Assembly (NCBI GenBank): GCA_021775255.1
Contig: JAJFIA010000009.1
Span: forward strand, 1-64,000
Direction of reading: 5' to 3'
Source: Roseovarius sp.
GTDB taxonomy: Bacteria > Pseudomonadota > Alphaproteobacteria > Rhodobacterales > Rhodobacteraceae
Length of the DNA stretch: 64,000 nucleotides
The notes under the pieces are model-generated. The model searched no databases and was not told the DNA's origin. It saw only the letters and a list, made by a program, of their open reading frames with translations. Both the position numbers and the translations under genes were made by a program. Shown piece after piece: positions 36,255-45,435 of this stretch (the first letter of the stretch is position 1; every line of letters begins with the position of its first letter).

Positions 36255-36503
36255 TTACAGGCCGGCTTTTACCCGTTTGCCTTCGTCAAAGCAGATCTTG
36301 TCGGCCGTCTCAATCGACATGCCCGCCGGGGCTGCGATGGCTCTGTCCCAAAGAACTTTCTCATGGGTATAAAGCTGGCAGGTCACCACGCCTTGCGCAG
36401 TCGATACCTGTACCGGCTCGGTTTCAAAACTTTTCTTATCCAGACAGCCCGACAGCAAAACAGTTGATGCCAGTGCCGATGCTATTAATAACAGTTTACT
36501 CAT
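36255..36503 (-). CDS. Small lipoprotein of unknown function
   Basis: An 82-aa protein with a lipoprotein signal (MSKLLLIASALASTVLLSGC, lipobox LSGC). The mature part of about 60 residues has two Cys (VTCQLYTHEKVLW and KICFDEGKRV) that may form a disulfide. AAGGAAG precedes the ATG at 36503, which decides the start over longer upstream frames. Not recognised as a named family. The intergenic region upstream (36504-36736) holds no other gene. Confidence 0.65.
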   Translation of the reverse strand: MSKLLLIASALASTVLLSGCLDKKSFETEPVQVSTAQGVVTCQLYTHEKVLWDRAIAAPAGMSIETADKICFDEGKRVKAGL

Positions 36504-36736
36504 GGTTCTTCCTTTTATTCGCTCGTTGTTCATACACCGCCCTGTTTCTAGCGCGGCCAGATTGCTTTGGTAAAGATTTGCCTGACTGAACGGGCCATAA
36601 TCTATTTCATTTGACACAAAATAGTTACGCCGAGATTGCGGCATTAGTTATTCGCGAATACGGCATTAGTAAGATTTTATGCAAAATTTTCATTCATCTC
36701 TGCGATCCATGAACAAAAGCAAATTTCAAATTCACA

Positions 36737-37885
36737 TCATGTAGTCAATTCAACATCGCTCCCGAGGTTTTTCGCCATGTAATTCAGAAAATCCCAGATC
36801 GTGCCCTCAAGGTCTTCCGGGCCAAGCGGGCCGGGCTGATAATACCGGGTATTCTGCGCCATCTGCAACGTTTCCAGCTTTTCACGATCTTCCCCATTAA
36901 AGGATTTGCACAACTCAATGAAGGCGGCCACCTCCGGATCTTCGGGATCCTCCTTGAGCCCGGCAATCCCCCAGCGAATCGCCACCCTTTCCGCCCCCGC
37001 AGGGCGCAAACACAGGTACAGCGTGTAATTCGCCGCTACTGAAATCACAAAGCTTGGAAAGACATTGAACAACACGGAATTGTTCTTTTCCGCCTCTGTC
37101 ATATCCATATGAAACGGGCCACGGGGCGGGAAATCGGGGTGGTAATAGGCGCGGTAGGCCGTCCACGCCGCAGCCCCCGGCAATTTACGGCACAACTGCG
37201 TTGGCGTCATCGGCTGCAGCGTCTGCGGATGGGTGGCAAAAAGATGATAGCCTTCCATGAAATTCTCGGTCAGGTTTTTCCAGTTGGTGCCCCAGATCGC
37301 CTCATCGGTGAATAAAAGATTGCGCTCTTCATGGTGATAATTGCGCAAAACATCCTCAAGCCCGGCCATTTGCGGTGCCAGAGGCTCGGCGTTGCCATCG
37401 AGATTGACAAAGATGAAATTATTCCAAATCTCCGATTTCAGCCGGGGCAAGGCGCAATTTTTCGCGTCAAACCCTTTGACCGTTTTCATCAGGGGCGCGG
37501 TTTTCAACACGCCGTCATGATCATAGGTCCAGGCGTGATACTGACAGGTAAAACTGCGCCGGTTGCCGCGCCCTTCCACCACGATATTGCCGCGGTGGCG
37601 GCAGACATTTGAAAGCACATGAATGCGGGCCGCCTTGTCACGCGCCACAATCAACTGTTCGCCCACCAGTTCGGTGGTGAAATAATCCCCCGATTCGGGT
37701 ATTTCACCAACATGGCCCAGACACACCCATTGCCGGCGAAAAATCTGATCCTTTTCCAGCTCATGAAACCCTTCCAGCGTATAAAACGCCGAAGGCATGG
37801 TGCGGGCCTGTGATTTATCAAGCGATTTGAGATGGGTAAGCTCGCGGCGTAATCCATCAACTGAATTGACATATGTGTGTGCCAT
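36737..37885 (-). CDS. Rieske-type ring-hydroxylating oxygenase alpha subunit
   Basis: A 382-aa oxygenase. The Rieske 2Fe-2S ligands are C95 and H97 (NVCRHRGN) and C114 and H117 (FTCQYHAW). The mononuclear iron site is in ENFMEGYHLFATHPQTLQP. The size and the lack of an obvious beta subunit fit the group of oxygenases acting on quaternary amines or related compounds as well as aromatic substrates; the nearby GcvT-type dehydrogenase (46-49 kb) makes a methylated-amine substrate conceivable but is too distant to prove it. Start 37885 has AGGA seven bases upstream. No reductase gene is adjacent. Confidence 0.85.
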   Translation of the reverse strand: MAHTYVNSVDGLRRELTHLKSLDKSQARTMPSAFYTLEGFHELEKDQIFRRQWVCLGHVGEIPESGDYFTTELVGEQLIVARDKAARIHVLSNVCRHRGNIVVEGRGNRRSFTCQYHAWTYDHDGVLKTAPLMKTVKGFDAKNCALPRLKSEIWNNFIFVNLDGNAEPLAPQMAGLEDVLRNYHHEERNLLFTDEAIWGTNWKNLTENFMEGYHLFATHPQTLQPMTPTQLCRKLPGAAAWTAYRAYYHPDFPPRGPFHMDMTEAEKNNSVLFNVFPSFVISVAANYTLYLCLRPAGAERVAIRWGIAGLKEDPEDPEVAAFIELCKSFNGEDREKLETLQMAQNTRYYQPGPLGPEDLEGTIWDFLNYMAKNLGSDVELTT

Positions 37886-37973
37886 GGCCCGTTCCTGCAA
37901 TCAATCCGGACAATATCTGCCCGCAGGTTAGGTCAGGTATCCAGGCCCGGTATATAATAAAACCGACACCGCA

Positions 37974-38001
37974 TAAAAAAACCCCAGCCAGCAGGCCGGG
38001 G
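37974..38001 (-). terminator. Intrinsic terminator downstream of trcR
   Basis: CCCCAGCC and GGCCGGGG form a stem with one mismatch; the minus-strand copy is followed by a run of T (seen as AAAAAAA on the plus strand). It lies 28 bp after the trcR stop. Confidence 0.75.
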
Positions 38002-38029
38002 TTACATATTCTGCAAAGCAGGCGCAGCC

Positions 38030-38776
38030 TCAGGGCTGCTCATCCTCCTCATCGTCATCGGGCAGATTGAACAGGTTGTCGGCGTCTATATGATCATGGT
38101 CTGCCTTGTCCTCTGCCTCAACACTAAGGCTGAATGTCTCAAGCCCTTCAATCGCGGTTGGCATTTTCGGCGCCTCTTCCACAAGGCCAAGGCTTTCATC
38201 GGTGCTGAGCAATTTGCGACGCTCATCATCGCTCATGGTTTCGCCTTCCTTGGCCTTCTTGGCAGCGGCCTTTTGCACGGCAGTATCCAGCTCGGATTGC
38301 TTGCACAGGCCCAATGCCACCGGATCAATCGGCTGAATATTCGAGATGTTCCAATGGGTGCGTTCGCGAATCGCCGTAATCGTCGGCTTGGTGGTGCCCA
38401 CCAGTTTTGAGATCTGACTATCGGCCAGTTCGGGGTGAAACTTGACCAGCCACAGGATTGATGCCGGCCGGTCCTGACGCTTGGACAATGGCGTATAGCG
38501 CGGCCCCCGGCGCTTTTCCTCGCCGGTCGCCGCCGCGTAAAACTTCAGCTTTAGCTTATGCAGCGGATCTTTCTCAGCCGCTTCAATTTCCGCATGGGTG
38601 AGCTGATTATTGGCAATCGGATCAAACCCCTTGACGCCTGCGGCCACATCACCATCGGCAATGCCCTGCACTTCCAATTCGTGCATCCCGGTAAAATCAG
38701 CGATCTGTTTGAAGCTGATCGTCGTGTTGTCCACCAGCCAGACAGCAGTGGCCTTGGCCATTAACAGTTTTGCCAT
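38030..38776 (-). CDS. trcR: Cell-cycle transcriptional regulator TrcR (DUF1013)
   Basis: A 248-aa protein nearly specific to alphaproteobacteria. The signature includes ATAVWLVDNTTISFKQIADF at the N terminus, RRGPRYTPLSKRQDRPASIL, and KLVGTTKPTITAIRERTHWN, which looks like an HTH region. The C terminus is strongly acidic (PDDDEEDEQP). DUF1013 proteins are named TrcR after the Caulobacter regulator and are usually essential. Monocistronic, with its own terminator, and divergent from the RNase T2 gene. Confidence 0.9.
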   Translation of the reverse strand: MAKLLMAKATAVWLVDNTTISFKQIADFTGMHELEVQGIADGDVAAGVKGFDPIANNQLTHAEIEAAEKDPLHKLKLKFYAAATGEEKRRGPRYTPLSKRQDRPASILWLVKFHPELADSQISKLVGTTKPTITAIRERTHWNISNIQPIDPVALGLCKQSELDTAVQKAAAKKAKEGETMSDDERRKLLSTDESLGLVEEAPKMPTAIEGLETFSLSVEAEDKADHDHIDADNLFNLPDDDEEDEQP

Positions 38777-38908
38777 ATCTCAGGTCTCCTATACGCATAT
38801 CTTCCCCGTCGCCTGAAAGGGCGGCACCGTTATTTTGGTGCAGGTTTCCGTTGTCGGGGAACTTGGGGGTTATATACTGGGCTTAATTCCAAAAAGAAAG
38901 TCCAAAGA

Positions 38909-39556
38909 ATGCGCGTGCTTATCAAGCTGTTTTTGGCCCTTTTCTCGCCCGTACTCGCCCCTGCGGCCCATGCCGATGGCGAGCGTTCGGGCACGTTTGA
39001 TTATTACGTTCTCAGCCTTAGTTGGTCGCCCACATGGTGCGCCATCGAGGGCGACGCGCGCCAATCGCCACAATGCGATGCGGCCTCTGGCTTTGGCTGG
39101 GTGCTGCACGGGCTATGGCCGCAATATCATTCCGGCTGGCCCAGCTTTTGCCCCACTGCCCAGCGCCCGCCATCCCGCGCCATGACCGAAGACATGGCCG
39201 ATATCATGGGCACATCCGGCCTGGCCTGGTATCAGTGGAAAAAGCACGGGGCCTGTTCGGGCCTCTCCGCGCCGGATTATTTCGCCCTTGCCCGGCAGGC
39301 TTACGCCCGCGTGATCCGCCCCGAGGTATTTCGCAAACTGCCCAACCCGGTCAGGCTCCCGGCCCATGTGGTGGAACAGGCCTTTCTCAAGGCCAACCCT
39401 GAATGGACGCCCGACATGCTGACCATCACCTGCCGCGAAGGCCGTATCCAGGAGGCCCGCCTGTGCCTGTCAAAAGATCTGACCCCGATGCCCTGCGGCC
39501 GCGACATGAAGCGCGATTGCCGGATGAAGGATGCCTTGTTTGAGCCCCTGCGATAA
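38909..39556 (+). CDS. Ribonuclease T2 family, secreted
   Basis: A 215-aa protein with a signal peptide (MRVLIKLFLALFSPVLAPAAHA). Catalytic segments CAS1 (FGWVLHGLWPQYHSGWPSFC, containing the first His) and CAS2 (WYQWKKHGACSG, containing Glu-like position and the second His) are well conserved, and FDYYVLSLSWSPTWC is the N-terminal family signature. It degrades RNA non-specifically in the periplasm or medium, probably for phosphate and base scavenging. A hairpin terminator lies about 100 bp downstream. Confidence 0.92.
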   Translation: MRVLIKLFLALFSPVLAPAAHADGERSGTFDYYVLSLSWSPTWCAIEGDARQSPQCDAASGFGWVLHGLWPQYHSGWPSFCPTAQRPPSRAMTEDMADIMGTSGLAWYQWKKHGACSGLSAPDYFALARQAYARVIRPEVFRKLPNPVRLPAHVVEQAFLKANPEWTPDMLTITCREGRIQEARLCLSKDLTPMPCGRDMKRDCRMKDALFEPLR

Positions 39557-39659
39557 CCCTTCACCGTTTTTATAACACATTTGCCCTCATCTTTCCCCAT
39601 TCCCATCGCATTGCAGACAAACTGGCCCTTCATACAAGCTGTCAGTTGCGTATGAGTAC

Positions 39660-39710
39660 CCCGGTGCCGCGAGGGTATGTTTCCTACCCGATATCCGGCA
39701 CCGGGTTTTT
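39660..39710 (+). terminator. Strong hairpin/terminator in the RNase T2-GGT intergenic region (possible sRNA end)
   Basis: CCCGGTGCC and GGCACCGGG enclose a second hairpin (GGGTA/TACCC) and are followed by TTTTT. It lies ~100 bp after the RNase T2 stop. It may end that transcript or a separate small RNA from 39557 onward; no promoter is evident by eye. Confidence 0.7.
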
Positions 39711-39784
39711 ACCATCGCCGCATTGGCAAATCATTTTCCCCCCTCTAAAGTCACGTTGAACAGCCAGTCATAGGGGGCCATTAT

Positions 39785-41362
39785 ATGCGCGATTTTCAAC
39801 TGCCCGGACGCTCGCCGGTGTTTGCCTGCAACGGCATGTGCGCCACCTCGCACCCCTTGGCCGCCGGCACGGCAATTGATATTCTGGCCCGGGGCGGCAA
39901 TGCCATGGATGCGGCTATTGCCGGCGCGGTTCTTCTGGGGTTATGCGAGCCGCAAAGCACCGGCATCGGCGGCGATTGCTTTGTGCTCTTTTCGCCTGCG
40001 GGTAGCGATGACATTCTGGCGCTCAACGGCTCGGGCCGGGCGCCCGCTGCTGCCAATGCCGCCGATCTGCGCGCGCAGGGGCATAAGGCCATACCGGTTT
40101 ATAGCGCGCAGGCGATTACCATCCCCGGCGCGATTGATGCTTTTTGCCGCCTCAGTGCAGACCACGGCAAGCTTGGGCTTGATATGCTGCTTGCCCCTTC
40201 GATCCACTATGCCGAGGCGGGTATCCCGGTGGCCCCCAAAGTCAGCTTTGACTGGCACAGATCCGGAAATGTTCTGCAGGGCCCCGGCCTTGCCCATTAC
40301 ATGCCAAATGGCAAACCGCTCGAGACGGGGGCCATTTTCCGCGCGCCCGGTCAGGCCGAGGTGTTGCGCCGCATTGCCCGTGATGGCCGCGCTGCCTTTT
40401 ATGAAGGCGAGGTGGCCGAAGATATGCTGGCCACGCTCAATGCTGCGGGCGGGTGCCACACGGCGGCTGATTTCGCAAATACTGCCTGCAATTACACCAC
40501 GCCAATTCACGGCCCCTATAAAGGCATTGATCTGGTCGAGCATCCGCCCAATGGTCAGGGCGCAACCGCAATCCTGATGCTGAATATCCTGTCACATTTC
40601 GATATTGGCAGCATGGATCCCCTTGGGAGCCAGCGCGCCCATATCGAGGCCGAAGCGGCCAAGCTGGCCTATGACGCCCGCAACCGCTTTATCGCCGATG
40701 CCGGTTACACCACCGGGCTTGATCATATGCTGGCACTGGAAACCGCTGAAAAACTCGCCGGTCTGATCAATCCCAGGAAGGCGATGAAATCGGCGGCAAG
40801 CCTCAGCGAATCCGTACATCGCGATACTGTCTATATCACCGTGGTTGACCGCGACGGCATGGCGGTATCGCTGATCTATTCGATCTTCCACAGCTTTGGC
40901 TCGGGGCTGGCCTCGGAAAAATTCGGCATCCTGTTCCAAAATCGCGGCGCGGGGTTTTCAGTGCAGGAAGGCCACGCCAATGAGCTGATGGGCGGCAAAC
41001 GCCCGATGCACACGATCATCCCCGGCATGCTGCGTGAAAATGGCAAAGCGATCATGCCTTTCGGCGTTATGGGCGGGGCCTATCAGCCCAACGGCCACGC
41101 GCGGTTTGTCAGCAATCTCAGGGATTTCGGCATGGATCCGCAATCGGCCATTGATGCGCCGCGATGTTTCAGCGACGAAGGCGTGATGAATGTCGAACGC
41201 GGTTATTCGGATGACATCCGGCAAGAGCTTGCGGATATGGGTCATGATGTTGTTATCCCAAAGGCACCGATTGGCGGCGCTCAGGCAATTCTGATCCGCG
41301 GGGATGGCGTTCTGGAAGGGGCCAGTGACCCACGCAAAGACGGCTGTGCTTTAGGCTACTGA
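39785..41362 (+). CDS. Gamma-glutamyltransferase family protein
   Basis: A 525-aa Ntn-hydrolase-type protein. Family signatures are GGNAMDAAIAGAVLLGL, GIGGDCF, NGSGRAP and HPPNGQG. The autoprocessing/nucleophile region reads HRDTVYITVVDRDG, which keeps a Thr at the expected position but departs from the usual TTHYSVVD. No signal peptide is visible, so it is probably cytosolic, unlike the periplasmic E. coli enzyme. Members of this branch include GGT and cephalosporin-acylase-like proteins; the substrate is unproven. Followed by an inverted repeat. Confidence 0.87.
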   Translation: MRDFQLPGRSPVFACNGMCATSHPLAAGTAIDILARGGNAMDAAIAGAVLLGLCEPQSTGIGGDCFVLFSPAGSDDILALNGSGRAPAAANAADLRAQGHKAIPVYSAQAITIPGAIDAFCRLSADHGKLGLDMLLAPSIHYAEAGIPVAPKVSFDWHRSGNVLQGPGLAHYMPNGKPLETGAIFRAPGQAEVLRRIARDGRAAFYEGEVAEDMLATLNAAGGCHTAADFANTACNYTTPIHGPYKGIDLVEHPPNGQGATAILMLNILSHFDIGSMDPLGSQRAHIEAEAAKLAYDARNRFIADAGYTTGLDHMLALETAEKLAGLINPRKAMKSAASLSESVHRDTVYITVVDRDGMAVSLIYSIFHSFGSGLASEKFGILFQNRGAGFSVQEGHANELMGGKRPMHTIIPGMLRENGKAIMPFGVMGGAYQPNGHARFVSNLRDFGMDPQSAIDAPRCFSDEGVMNVERGYSDDIRQELADMGHDVVIPKAPIGGAQAILIRGDGVLEGASDPRKDGCALGY

Positions 41363-41368
41363 TCAGGC

Positions 41369-41425
41369 GAGGGTGGGTTTCACCCACCTTACAGGCAAAA
41401 TGTAGGGTGGGTGAAACCCACCCTC
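41369..41425. repeat. 25-bp inverted repeat, GGTGGGT family (copy B)
   Basis: Arms of 25 bp starting GAGGGTGGGTTTCACCCACC, one mismatch, 7-base loop (GGCAAAA). It lies between the convergent gamma-glutamyltransferase and hspQ genes and can act as their terminator. Confidence 0.85.
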
Positions 41426-41432
41426 GGCTATG

Positions 41433-41759
41433 TCAATTCAATTGAAAATGCAGCGGGTACTGCCCGTCTTCAAACGGCCCGAACATATCGGAAATATCCG
41501 GGTGCCCCACCGGCTCTCCTGAATTATCCGCCATCAGGTTTTGCTCGGACACATAGGCCACATAATAGCTTTGATCATTTTCCGCCAGCAGATGATAATA
41601 CGGCTGTTCCTTCACCGGGCGGCTGTCTTCGGGGATTGAGGCATACCATTCATCAGTATTGGAAAATTCCGGATCCACGTCAAATATCACCCCGCGAAAC
41701 GGGTGTTTTTTGTGCCTTACAATCTGGCCCAGATGATATTTTGCCTGCGTCTTCAACAT
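41433..41759 (-). CDS. hspQ: Heat shock protein HspQ (YccV-like)
   Basis: A 108-aa protein: AKYHLGQIVRHKKHPFRGV is the start of the family domain, followed by DVDPEFSNTDEWYAS and PYYHLLAENDQSYYVAYVSEQ. HspQ binds hemimethylated DNA in E. coli (as YccV) and acts as a specificity factor for Lon-dependent degradation. The ATG at 41759 is preferred over an upstream TTG. Single gene, with a MITE-like repeat directly upstream. Confidence 0.93.
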   Translation of the reverse strand: MLKTQAKYHLGQIVRHKKHPFRGVIFDVDPEFSNTDEWYASIPEDSRPVKEQPYYHLLAENDQSYYVAYVSEQNLMADNSGEPVGHPDISDMFGPFEDGQYPLHFQLN

Positions 41760-41770
41760 ATCCAATTGCC

Positions 41771-41885
41771 TAAAGCCTTTTGCGTGTTACCTGAACCAGG
41801 GAAAATGTAAAAGGCCCACGCCATCTGTAAGTTGTGGGCGTTTTGCATTTAATCTCTTGTCTCAGATTAAATGCAAAACGCTTTA
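41771..41885. repeat. 115-bp MITE-like element (copy 2, opposite orientation to copy 1)
   Basis: The ends are TAAAGCCTTTTGC and GCAAAACGCTTTA (one mismatch). It contains a hairpin with 15-bp arms (TTTTGCATTTAATCT). Read on the minus strand it aligns with the 30709 element, sharing the terminal repeats and the internal AAACGCCCACAAC block. Confidence 0.65.
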
Positions 41886-42032
41886 CCGGCAGATTGTGGC
41901 GGTTTCAAGACCCGTTTGCCCGGTCAAACCCCCAAATCTTTCGGGATTAATCGTTAAAACCTTACATAATTCCGTAAGGTATCAACAGGCATGGCAAATG
42001 GATGGCGATCGTGGCTGCTGCAAACCCGCCTG

Positions 42033-43805
42033 TCACGCGGCGGCGGTTTCTTGCCTCTTTTTGCATAATTCCAGCAGCTTATTCACGCCTACCGGCTCTT
42101 CCGCCTGCATCGGCACCACCGCGTATCTTGTTGACAGCGCATCACGCACCTTGTTGATTTGCCCGCGCTCCCTATGCGCGCGTTGCTGCAACAAAGGTTG
42201 TGTTGTTGTCGCCGCCGCGAGGCTGGCATTGACGATCCAGCCCCAGGGTGTAATCCCGGCGCGCATCAGATCATCCTGCAAATGCGCGGCTTCAAGTACC
42301 GGGGTGGTTTCCGGCAGGGTCACCAACAGGATTTTGGTCTGCCCGGGATCCTGGATGCGCATCATCGGTGTCACCATGCGGGCCTGTTGATTGCTGTCGG
42401 CATGGCGCAGGATGTCCTTGTGGTATGATCCGGTTGCGTCCAGCAACAGCAGGGTATGGCCGGTGGGCGCCGTATCCATCACCACGAAATGCCGGGTGCT
42501 TTCGCGGATCACTTTTGAGAACGCCTGAAACACCGCAATCTCCTCGGTGCAGGGCGAGCGCAGATCCTCTTGCAGCATGGCGCGGGCCTGTGCATCCAGC
42601 GCCTTGCCCTTGGTGGCCATGACATGATCACGGTAACGCGCGGTTTCCACGGCAGGGTCAATCCGGCTGACGGTCAGGCCGGGCAAATCCCCGGCCAGCG
42701 TTTCTGTGATATGCGCCGCCGGGTCGGTGGTGGTCAGCAAAACCTCATGACCGCGCCGGGCCAGCTCACAGGCCACGGCGGCGGCCATTGTGGTTTTGCC
42801 AACCCCGCCTTTGCCCATGAACATGATCAGCCCCTTGCCGGGGGTTTCAATGTCGTCAATCAACCCGCCAAGCGAGGGGAAATCGGCACGGGTTGCGCCG
42901 GTTTCAACCGCCGTATCGGGCGCATCATCCGCGTCACTGGCAAAGCGTTTAAGTGCCTCAATCCCCACAAGGTTTTCCGAACGCAGGGTAAATTCGGCCC
43001 GTGGCAGCGCGGCAACCTTTGGCGTCATGGCATCAAGCGCATCCCTGTCACGCTTCAGCAAGGCCTCGGCCAGGGGATCACCGCCGGTATTGGCGGGCAT
43101 CATGCCGTTGATCGCAAGCTGTTGGTTTTTAATGCCAATATCGGCCAGCTCAATCGAGGTCCGCGCCACTTCCGCCAATGCCGACTGGCGCGGGCGGGCC
43201 ACCAGAACCAGCCGCGTGGTGGCGGCATCCGACAGCCGGTCCACCGCCGCGCCATAGCGGTCGCGCTGCTTTTCCAGCCCGGCGAGCGGGCCAAGGCACG
43301 AGGCATCGCCCTTGCCCTCCTCCAGAAAACCCGACCAGGCCCCGGGCAATTTCAGCATGCGGATGGTGTGGCCGGTGGGGGCGGTATCAAAGATCACATG
43401 ATCATAGCGGTCCACCAGTTCATTGTCAGTCAGAAGCGCGGTGAATTCGTCAAACGCGGCAATTTCGGTGGTGCAGGCGCCGGAAAGCTGTTCTTCGATG
43501 CTGCGCAGGGCATCCTCGGGCAGGATATTGCGCATCGGGCCAACGATGCGCTCGCGGTAATCGGCGGCGGCCTCTTCTGGGTTGATCTCAATCGCGTCAA
43601 GGCCGGGGGCCTGTGTGATTTTGGTGATCTTGTTGCCAATCACAGCTTCAAACACCTGCCCGACATTCGAGGCGGGATCGGTACTGACAAGCAAAACTTT
43701 CTTGCCGTTTCCCGACAGGTTCAACGAGGTGGCGCAGGCAAGCAAGGTTTTGCCAACGCCGCCTTTGCCGGTGAAGAAGACGAATTTGGGCAGGTTCTTG
43801 AACAT
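42033..43805 (-). CDS. arsA: Arsenical pump-driving ATPase ArsA
   Basis: A 590-aa duplicated ATPase. Each half has a deviant Walker A P-loop (FTGKGGVGKTLLAC near the N terminus and MFMGKGGVGKTTMAAA in the second half) and the DTAPTGHT switch motif (twice). It hydrolyses ATP to power arsenite export with ArsB or a related carrier. The ATG at 43805 has AAGG upstream; a TTG at 43823 is less likely. It is the last gene of the operon aquaporin-lyase-arsD-arsA and starts 35 bp after arsD. No ArsB or ACR3 transporter gene is in the window. Confidence 0.95.
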   Translation of the reverse strand: MFKNLPKFVFFTGKGGVGKTLLACATSLNLSGNGKKVLLVSTDPASNVGQVFEAVIGNKITKITQAPGLDAIEINPEEAAADYRERIVGPMRNILPEDALRSIEEQLSGACTTEIAAFDEFTALLTDNELVDRYDHVIFDTAPTGHTIRMLKLPGAWSGFLEEGKGDASCLGPLAGLEKQRDRYGAAVDRLSDAATTRLVLVARPRQSALAEVARTSIELADIGIKNQQLAINGMMPANTGGDPLAEALLKRDRDALDAMTPKVAALPRAEFTLRSENLVGIEALKRFASDADDAPDTAVETGATRADFPSLGGLIDDIETPGKGLIMFMGKGGVGKTTMAAAVACELARRGHEVLLTTTDPAAHITETLAGDLPGLTVSRIDPAVETARYRDHVMATKGKALDAQARAMLQEDLRSPCTEEIAVFQAFSKVIRESTRHFVVMDTAPTGHTLLLLDATGSYHKDILRHADSNQQARMVTPMMRIQDPGQTKILLVTLPETTPVLEAAHLQDDLMRAGITPWGWIVNASLAAATTTQPLLQQRAHRERGQINKVRDALSTRYAVVPMQAEEPVGVNKLLELCKKRQETAAA

Positions 43806-43840
43806 GGGTTGTGGCCTTTTCAAATTGATGTCTCAGGGGA

Positions 43841-44233
43841 TCAGCAGCAGCCGGATGTGGATTTTTCGGCGTTGGAACCGCCGCCGCAACAGCCGGTGCT
43901 TTTTGCTGGCCCGGATATATCCGGCTTTGCCGCCACATTCACCCAACCCGCCAGTTCGGCGCGGTCCGGGTAGCGGCCGGATGAGCGCATTTCACTGTCA
44001 ATCAGGACGACAGGCAGGCCCTCAATACCGGATTTTTGCAGCACGTCACTGACCTGTTTATTGGCAGCAAATTCGGCCGGCTCCTGTGACAGGTTGATGC
44101 GTGTGACGCTCACCCCTTCGCTTTTCAGCCAATCGAGATCAGCGGCGAAGTTGACAAGTTTCTGATCAACTTCCGCGCCACATATTCCGGTGGAACAGCA
44201 CATTGCGGGGTCATAGACGGTGAGGGTTGTCAT
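43841..44233 (-). CDS. arsD: Arsenite metallochaperone ArsD
   Basis: A 130-aa ArsD. The functional Cys set is present: the vicinal pair C12-C13 and C18 in DPAMCCSTGICGAEV, plus the C-terminal vicinal pairs (STGCCGGG and SGCC). ArsD carries As(III) to ArsA and raises its affinity. The stop-start overlap with the upstream lyase gene is 4 bases. Confidence 0.95.
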   Translation of the reverse strand: MTTLTVYDPAMCCSTGICGAEVDQKLVNFAADLDWLKSEGVSVTRINLSQEPAEFAANKQVSDVLQKSGIEGLPVVLIDSEMRSSGRYPDRAELAGWVNVAAKPDISGPAKSTGCCGGGSNAEKSTSGCC

Positions 44234-45435
44234 CGGGATTCTCCTGAGGTTTTGATGTGGTCGGTCAGTGCGCCTGACAGGCTGTCAAGCGCGGCGTTCA
44301 GTTTGGCGCGGGGGCAGGCGATGTTGAGCCGGGCAAATCCCGCGCCCTCGGGGCCAAAGGCAATGCCACGGGTTACGGCCCAGCCAGCATTCTGGCGCAG
44401 AAATGTGGTCAGATCATCAGGTGCAAACCCAAGGGCGCGAAAATCCAGCCAGACAAGGAAAGTGCCTTCGGGCTCGATCATCGCAACACTGGGCAAGGCG
44501 GCAAGGCGCGTGCGCAAAAGTGCAAGGTTGCCTGCAAGATAGGCGATCATCGCCTCCAGCCATTCAGCGCCACAACGGTAAGCCGCCTGCATCGCCACGC
44601 TGGCGAAAGCGTTGTTTTTATTGACGGTCAGGCGGCTCATTTCAGCCTGAAACATACGGCGGCGCGCCTTATCCGCGATCACCGTGAAGGCCGAGCAGCA
44701 GGATGCGATATTGAAGCTTTTGGCGGGGGATATGCAGATGATGCTATTGGCCGCGGCCCCTGCCCCAAGGGCGGCAAACGGCGTATAGTCATGGCCGCCA
44801 AAGGTGATGTCGCCGTGGATTTCATCCGAGACCACCAGCACACCGTGGCGGCGACAGATTGCATCCAGCCGCTCCAGCTCACCGCGCGTCCAGACCCGGC
44901 CCACCGGGTTATGCGGATTGCACAGGTAAAGCATCCGGTTGCGCGGTTCTGCCGCCAGCCGTTCCAGCCCGTCAAAATCCATCTGGTAACGCCCGTCACG
45001 CAGGATCAGCGGATTGCGGACCTGCTCGCGGTGGTTCTCGGCAATGATGTCATAAAAATCAAAAAAAACCGGTGGCTGTACGATGATCCCGTCACCCGGG
45101 CCGGTGAACAGCGAAGCGGCAATGGCAAGGCTATCGAGCACATTCGGGGCGCGCAGAACATGGCCCGGATCAATCAGCCAGCCATGGCGGGCCTGCATCC
45201 AACCGGTCAGGGCGGGCATCAATCCCTCGGGTACCGCCTCATAGCCGAAAATGCCATGATCCAGCCGGTCTTGCAGGGCAGCAATCACGCAGGGCGGCGC
45301 GCGAAAATCCATATCCGCGACACCGGCGGGAAACAGCCCCTCCCCGTCGGCGCCCAGAACCATTTTGTGCCATTTCAGTGCCGGAACTGCGCGGCGGTCA
45401 ATTTCTTCATCAAAATCGAATTCCGGTGCCCTCAT
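44230..45435 (-). CDS. MalY/PatB-family PLP-dependent C-S lyase or aminotransferase
   Basis: A 401-aa fold-type I PLP enzyme. The N terminus FDFDEEIDRRAVPALKWHKM with GVADMDFRAPP is the MalY/PatB (cystathionine beta-lyase-like) signature; NPHNPVGRVW binds the cofactor phosphate area and the PLP Lys is in ISPAKSFNIAS. MalY/PatB enzymes split C-S bonds of cysteine conjugates, releasing a thiol, pyruvate and ammonia. It overlaps arsD and the aquaporin gene by 4 bases each, so it belongs to the arsenic operon; such an enzyme is not a standard ars gene. Confidence 0.85.
   Translation of the reverse strand: MRAPEFDFDEEIDRRAVPALKWHKMVLGADGEGLFPAGVADMDFRAPPCVIAALQDRLDHGIFGYEAVPEGLMPALTGWMQARHGWLIDPGHVLRAPNVLDSLAIAASLFTGPGDGIIVQPPVFFDFYDIIAENHREQVRNPLILRDGRYQMDFDGLERLAAEPRNRMLYLCNPHNPVGRVWTRGELERLDAICRRHGVLVVSDEIHGDITFGGHDYTPFAALGAGAAANSIICISPAKSFNIASCCSAFTVIADKARRRMFQAEMSRLTVNKNNAFASVAMQAAYRCGAEWLEAMIAYLAGNLALLRTRLAALPSVAMIEPEGTFLVWLDFRALGFAPDDLTTFLRQNAGWAVTRGIAFGPEGAGFARLNIACPRAKLNAALDSLSGALTDHIKTSGESR

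Noticed and set aside
42570-43973. Long plus-strand frame (467 codons) opposite arsA/arsD
   Set aside because: It is the mirror of well-supported arsA and arsD and has no recognisable family; GC-rich codon use produces such antisense frames. The same reasoning removes long frames opposite recQ (26803-27852), ald (49090-50301), cofH (58454-59416), the GcvT-type gene (46523-47419), the macroglobulin (18834-19772) and the ureohydrolase (5229-6206).
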